A stretch of 64,000 nucleotides of DNA, from the NCBI GenBank assembly GCA_001465015.1, contig LNEO01000254.1, positions 22,630-86,629 of the forward strand, read 5' to 3'. The translations under genes and the position numbers were made by a program. The notes under the pieces were generated by a model. The model had not been told where the DNA came from. It saw nothing but the letters and a program-made list of their open reading frames with translations, and made no database searches. This document shows positions 61,022 through 64,000 of this stretch, piece by piece; the first letter of the stretch is position 1, and the number at the start of each line of letters is the position of its first letter. Origin of the DNA: Deltaproteobacteria bacterium Ga0077539. GTDB taxonomy: Bacteria; Myxococcota_A; Polyangia; Polyangiales; Ga0077539.

Positions 61022-61864
61022 ATGACAGACGCCCCCGAACGCGAGAGCCGCACGCCCAGATCGGTCGTGCCCGCTCCCCCCTACGCCGGACCGCGACACT
61101 TCACGCTCCCCGACGAAGCGATGAAGCGCGTGCTCGTCGCGGACCGCGTGACCGTCGAGCTCAGCGGCAAGCGCATCCTCGACGAGGTGTCCTTCTGGAT
61201 TCCAAAGGGTGAGTTTCTCTGTCTCTGCGGGCCCAACGGCGCGGGAAAGAGCACGTTTCTCAAGACCGTGCTCGGCATCGTTCGTCCGGTCTCTGGCTCG
61301 GTCGAGATCCTCGGCGAGCCCGCGGGGACGGCGAACAAGGCGGTGGGCTACGTCCCGCAGCGCAAGACGTTCGACCATGATTTTCCCGCGACGGCGCTCG
61401 AGCTCATCGTGGCCAACCTTCGGGGCTCGTGGCCGCTGCGGGTCACGCCGCAAGAGCGCGATCGGGCCCGCGCCGTGCTCCGTCGAGTCGGAGGCGAGAA
61501 GCTCGTCGACAAGCCGCTGGCTGGGTTGTCGGGAGGCGAGACGCAGCGGGTATTCCTCGCGCGCGCGCTGGTCAACGACCCCGCGCTGGTCATCCTCGAC
61601 GAGCCCACCGCTGGCGTCGACGTCCGTGGACGGCAAGAGTTTCTCGACATCCTCGCGGAGATCTCCGCGAGCGACGAGCTCGCAGCGATCCTGGTGACCC
61701 ACAACCCCGCGGCGATCGCTCGATGCGCAGAGCGCGTCGTCTACATCGACGGAAGGCTCATCGCCTGGGGATTGCCCAACGAGCTGCTCGGCCAGGACTC
61801 TCTGTCCGCCATCGCGTTCTCGATGAAGGACGCCAACGCATCCCTCCCTGCGGACGAAGACTGA
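61022..61864 (+). CDS. znuC: Metal ABC transporter ATP-binding protein (ZnuC-like)
   Basis: The product is 280 residues from ATG 61022; a start at 61121 (MKRVLVAD) would give a more standard ~247-residue protein, so the first 33 residues may be untranslated. Walker A is CGPNGAGKST, Q-loop VPQRKTFDHDFPA, ABC signature LSGGETQRV, Walker B LVILDEPTAGVD and switch His VTHN. It energises zinc/manganese import with the ZnuA-like binding protein 51 bp upstream and the permease 14 bp downstream. Confidence 0.95.
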   Translation: MTDAPERESRTPRSVVPAPPYAGPRHFTLPDEAMKRVLVADRVTVELSGKRILDEVSFWIPKGEFLCLCGPNGAGKSTFLKTVLGIVRPVSGSVEILGEPAGTANKAVGYVPQRKTFDHDFPATALELIVANLRGSWPLRVTPQERDRARAVLRRVGGEKLVDKPLAGLSGGETQRVFLARALVNDPALVILDEPTAGVDVRGRQEFLDILAEISASDELAAILVTHNPAAIARCAERVVYIDGRLIAWGLPNELLGQDSLSAIAFSMKDANASLPADED

Positions 61865-61878
61865 CCTCGGGTCATACA

Positions 61879-62709
61879 GTGAATATACTGACATTTTTCA
61901 CTGAGCCGTTTGTGCAGCCGTTCATGCAGCGCGCGGTGATCGCCGGCATGGTCGTCGGCGGGCTGTGCGCGATGCTCGGCGTGTTCGTGGTGCAGCGCGG
62001 GCTGTCGTTCATCGGCGACGGCCTGGCGCACGCGGCCTTCGGGGGCATCGCGCTCGGCCTGCTGCTCGGCGCATCGGTGAGCAGCGCCACGTGGATCGCG
62101 CTCCCCTTCACGGTGCTCGTCTCGCTCGGAATCGCCTTCGTGCTCCGCCGCGGAAAGCTCCGAGGCGACGTCGCCACCGGCGTCTTCTTCGCCGTGTCCT
62201 TTGCGCTCGGCGTGCTGTTTCTGGGACTCAGGCCGGTCACCGCACAGCCGGTCAACGTCGAGACCGTGCTGTTCGGAAGCATCCTCGCCGTCGGATCGAC
62301 GGACCTGCTCATCGTGCTCGGGGTGTGCGCGCTCGTCGCGATCGTGATTCTCGCGACGTGGACGCGCCTTGCGTACGCGACGTTCGACCCCGAGCTCGCC
62401 AGGCTCTCGGGCGTAAAGGTCGAGCTGCTCGACTACATGCTCCTCGCCCTGACCGCGGTCGTCATCGTCGTCGCGGTCAAGACCGTGGGCATCGCGCTGG
62501 TCAGCTCGTTCGTGGTCATCCCTGCAGCGACCGCTCGCATGCTCGGCCGCTCGCTGCATCGCGTCGCGCTCTACGCAGTGGCCATCGGCGTCGGCGGCGC
62601 CGCGCTGGGCCTCTTGCTCAGCTACCACCTCAACGTCGCCAGCGGCGCGACGATCATCCTCACCCTCGGCGCAGGCTTCGGCCTCGCCCTCGCCCTACGC
62701 AAGCGCTGA
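61879..62709 (+). CDS. znuB: Metal ABC transporter permease (ZnuB-like)
   Basis: The product is 276 residues from GTG 61879. About eight or nine membrane helices of the ABC-3 family are visible: FMQRAVIAGMVVGGLCAMLG, VVQRGLSFIGDGLAHAAFGG (conserved N-terminal block), the cytoplasmic EAA-like RLAYATFDPELARLSGV region, and AVKTVGIALVSSFVVIPAAT. It forms the channel of the ZnuABC transporter. It lies 14 bp after znuC. A DUF-like protein begins 6 bp downstream. Confidence 0.92.
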   Translation: MNILTFFTEPFVQPFMQRAVIAGMVVGGLCAMLGVFVVQRGLSFIGDGLAHAAFGGIALGLLLGASVSSATWIALPFTVLVSLGIAFVLRRGKLRGDVATGVFFAVSFALGVLFLGLRPVTAQPVNVETVLFGSILAVGSTDLLIVLGVCALVAIVILATWTRLAYATFDPELARLSGVKVELLDYMLLALTAVVIVVAVKTVGIALVSSFVVIPAATARMLGRSLHRVALYAVAIGVGGAALGLLLSYHLNVASGATIILTLGAGFGLALALRKR

Positions 62710-62715
62710 AATCCG

Positions 62716-63711
62716 ATGAGCGACACAACCCAAACGTACTCCGCGCGACCCACCACCGCGCTCCGCGCTCGCGTGCGGTCACGAACGCAGCTGCGATACC
62801 GAGACGGCGCGGCGGCTGGCGAAGACCTCCCCGCGCACGTTCGTGCCGGATCCGCGATGGCCGTGACCGCGAGCCGCATCGCGATCGTCCAGGACGACAC
62901 CAACGCTGTGGCGATCCTGGACCGCGCCTCGATGGCCGTGACCGCGCTGCTTCTGCCGCGCGGCGAAGGCGGCGCGCGGATGTTCGGCGAAGACCGAGCC
63001 AACAAGCAGCACAAGCTCGACCTCGAGGCCTGCGTCCACCTCGCGGACCGCGGGATGATGCTGGCGTTTGGATCGGGGTCGAAGTCGGCGCGCGAGCGCG
63101 TCGTGTGGGTCGAGGACATCGACGGCCAGCCGCGCGCGAAGGTGTGCGATGCGACCGCGCTCTACCGAGCCTTTCGCGAAGACACGCGGTTCTCGGGCAG
63201 CGAGCTCAACATCGAGGGCGTCGCGCGCGTCGGCGACCACCTGCGCTTCTTTCAGCGCGGAAACGGCGCGCAAAACGGCGCGCTCACCCCGGTCGACGCC
63301 ACCGCGGACCTGCCGATCGACCGCGTGCTCGCGGCCCTCACGAACCCCTCGACCAAGCTCGCGCTCGAGAAGGTCAAGCGCTTCTCGCTCGGCGCGATCG
63401 ACGGTGTTCGGCTCACGTTCACCGACGCGTGGAGCGACGGCGACGAGCCCGTGTGGTTTCTCGCCGCCGCCGAGGACTCGCCGGACACCTACCGCGATGG
63501 CGCTGTCGCGGGCTCGGCGCTCGGGTGGATCGACGGCGCAGGCGACGGCTACTGGTGCGCGATCGAGGCGGAAGACGGAAGCGCGTTTCGCGACAAGGCC
63601 GAGGGGCTCTCGCTCGATCCCGCGAGGCCCGAGCGAGCCTGGATCGTCGTGGACAAAGACGACACGACCGCCCCGTGCGAGCTGTGCGAGCTCGCGCTCG
63701 AGCGGCGATAG
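62716..63711 (+). CDS. Cytoplasmic phytase-like propeller protein (DUF6929-like)
   Basis: The product is 331 residues, 6 bp downstream of znuB. It has no signal peptide. Blades of a propeller are suggested by SRIAIVQDDTNAVAILDR, CVHLADRGMMLAFGSGSKSA, ELNIEGVARVGDHLRFFQRG and WFLAAAEDSPDTYRDG, which resemble the DUF6929 phytase-like proteins. The function is unknown. Tight spacing to znuB hints that it shares the zinc operon's expression, but no metal-binding site is evident. The CPCELCELA C-terminal segment has a CELC pair that could bind a metal. Confidence 0.6.
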   Translation: MSDTTQTYSARPTTALRARVRSRTQLRYRDGAAAGEDLPAHVRAGSAMAVTASRIAIVQDDTNAVAILDRASMAVTALLLPRGEGGARMFGEDRANKQHKLDLEACVHLADRGMMLAFGSGSKSARERVVWVEDIDGQPRAKVCDATALYRAFREDTRFSGSELNIEGVARVGDHLRFFQRGNGAQNGALTPVDATADLPIDRVLAALTNPSTKLALEKVKRFSLGAIDGVRLTFTDAWSDGDEPVWFLAAAEDSPDTYRDGAVAGSALGWIDGAGDGYWCAIEAEDGSAFRDKAEGLSLDPARPERAWIVVDKDDTTAPCELCELALERR

Positions 63712-63778
63712 GGCCCTTCGTCACAGCGAGCTCGGTCGAGCGCGAGCCTCGTCGGGTTGCGCTATCCTCACCCCCGCC

Positions 63779-63976
63779 ATGAAGACCGAATACGACATCA
63801 CTGGGATGAGCTGCCAGCACTGCGTCGGCGCGGTGAAAGGGGCGCTCGAAAAGATCAACGGAGTGAAGAAAGCCGATGTGACCGTGGGTCATGCGACGAT
63901 CGAGAGCGAGCGCGCGCTCACCCGCGACGAGGTCGACAAGGCGCTCGACGAAGAGGGCTATCGCGTCGCGAATTGA
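63779..63976 (+). CDS. Heavy-metal-associated (HMA) domain protein, CopZ-like metallochaperone
   Basis: The product is 65 residues from ATG 63779. A single ferredoxin-like HMA domain has the metal motif GMSCQHC (MxCxxC) near residue 9, ITGMSCQHCVGAVKGALEKI and a second strand KKADVTVGHATIESE. Such proteins carry copper or zinc to P-type ATPases or transporters. It lies close to the Znu-type operon but on a separate promoter region. Nothing else is seen to the window end. Confidence 0.88.
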   Translation: MKTEYDITGMSCQHCVGAVKGALEKINGVKKADVTVGHATIESERALTRDEVDKALDEEGYRVAN

Positions 63977-64000
63977 CGGCGTATCCAGCTCGGCATCGAT

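Noticed and set aside
1..64000. tRNA, rRNA, prophage and insertion sequences
   Set aside because: No cloverleaf, rRNA core motif, integrase, transposase or structural phage gene was recognised.

Overview
The window is a 64-kb stretch of very GC-rich, densely packed bacterial chromosome with no rRNA, tRNA, CRISPR array or intact insertion sequence that I can see. The gene content suggests a Myxococcota-type (formerly Deltaproteobacteria, Polyangia-like) organism: many lipoproteins with Asp/Gly/Pro-rich linkers behind the lipobox, a response regulator with a DUF4388 (PATAN-like) domain, MoxR/VWA genes, a PilT ATPase, paired FadL porins, a PHM-like copper monooxygenase lipoprotein, SWIM-SNF2 helicase and ElbB. 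This assignment is inference from gene content and base composition. No search was run.

Left part (1-23 kb). A partial coiled-coil membrane protein runs off the left edge. Then come a ThiD-like kinase, a lipoprotein, an array of 60-bp palindromic repeats, ClpB, a repeat-rich secreted lipoprotein, an AroQ chorismate mutase, an HPF/RaiA-type ribosome factor coupled to a tiny membrane protein, a DUF418 membrane protein, a decapeptide-repeat membrane protein, a SWIM-SNF2 helicase and RNase D. At 15.5-20.5 kb is an acyl-CoA catabolic cluster: enoyl-CoA hydratase, APH-type phosphotransferase, SDR, MsrB, DUF6285-like protein and acyl-CoA dehydrogenase. Its phosphotransferase/DUF6285/dehydrogenase trio recalls the Pseudomonas Lva pathway, in which a 4-hydroxyacyl-CoA is phosphorylated and then processed by the dehydrogenase. 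DciA and a BtpA-family protein follow.

Middle part (22-48 kb). This part is mostly envelope functions: an outer-membrane protein, a polyprenol-phosphate mannosyltransferase-like GT2, two overlapping FadL-type porins, several exported proteins, CapA, a membrane-anchored response regulator with a lysine-rich repeat linker, a TIG-domain lipoprotein, a CAP-domain lipoprotein coupled to a WbpD-like acetyltransferase, an aminotransferase, a nicotinamidase-like protein lacking key catalytic residues, HupE/UreJ, an AftB-like membrane glycosyltransferase, a duplicated Cys-rich lipoprotein, and ElbB overlapping a PHM-like copper monooxygenase.

Right part (48-64 kb). HisF is followed by two VWA proteins flanking a MoxR-type ATPase with an unusual Walker A, then a PilT with a long N-terminal extension, an M29-like protein, a lipoprotein whose C-terminus looks frameshifted, a complete ZnuA-ZnuC-ZnuB zinc/manganese uptake operon, a beta-propeller-like protein and a small CxxC metallochaperone.

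Gene packing is tight. Several neighbours share start/stop bases (18189, 25583, 36658-36661, 45987-45990, 8557-8560), which suggests translational coupling. No gene-free stretch exceeds 300 bases; the two longest (about 276 bp at 2555-2830 and 278 bp at 53463-53740) are described as features.
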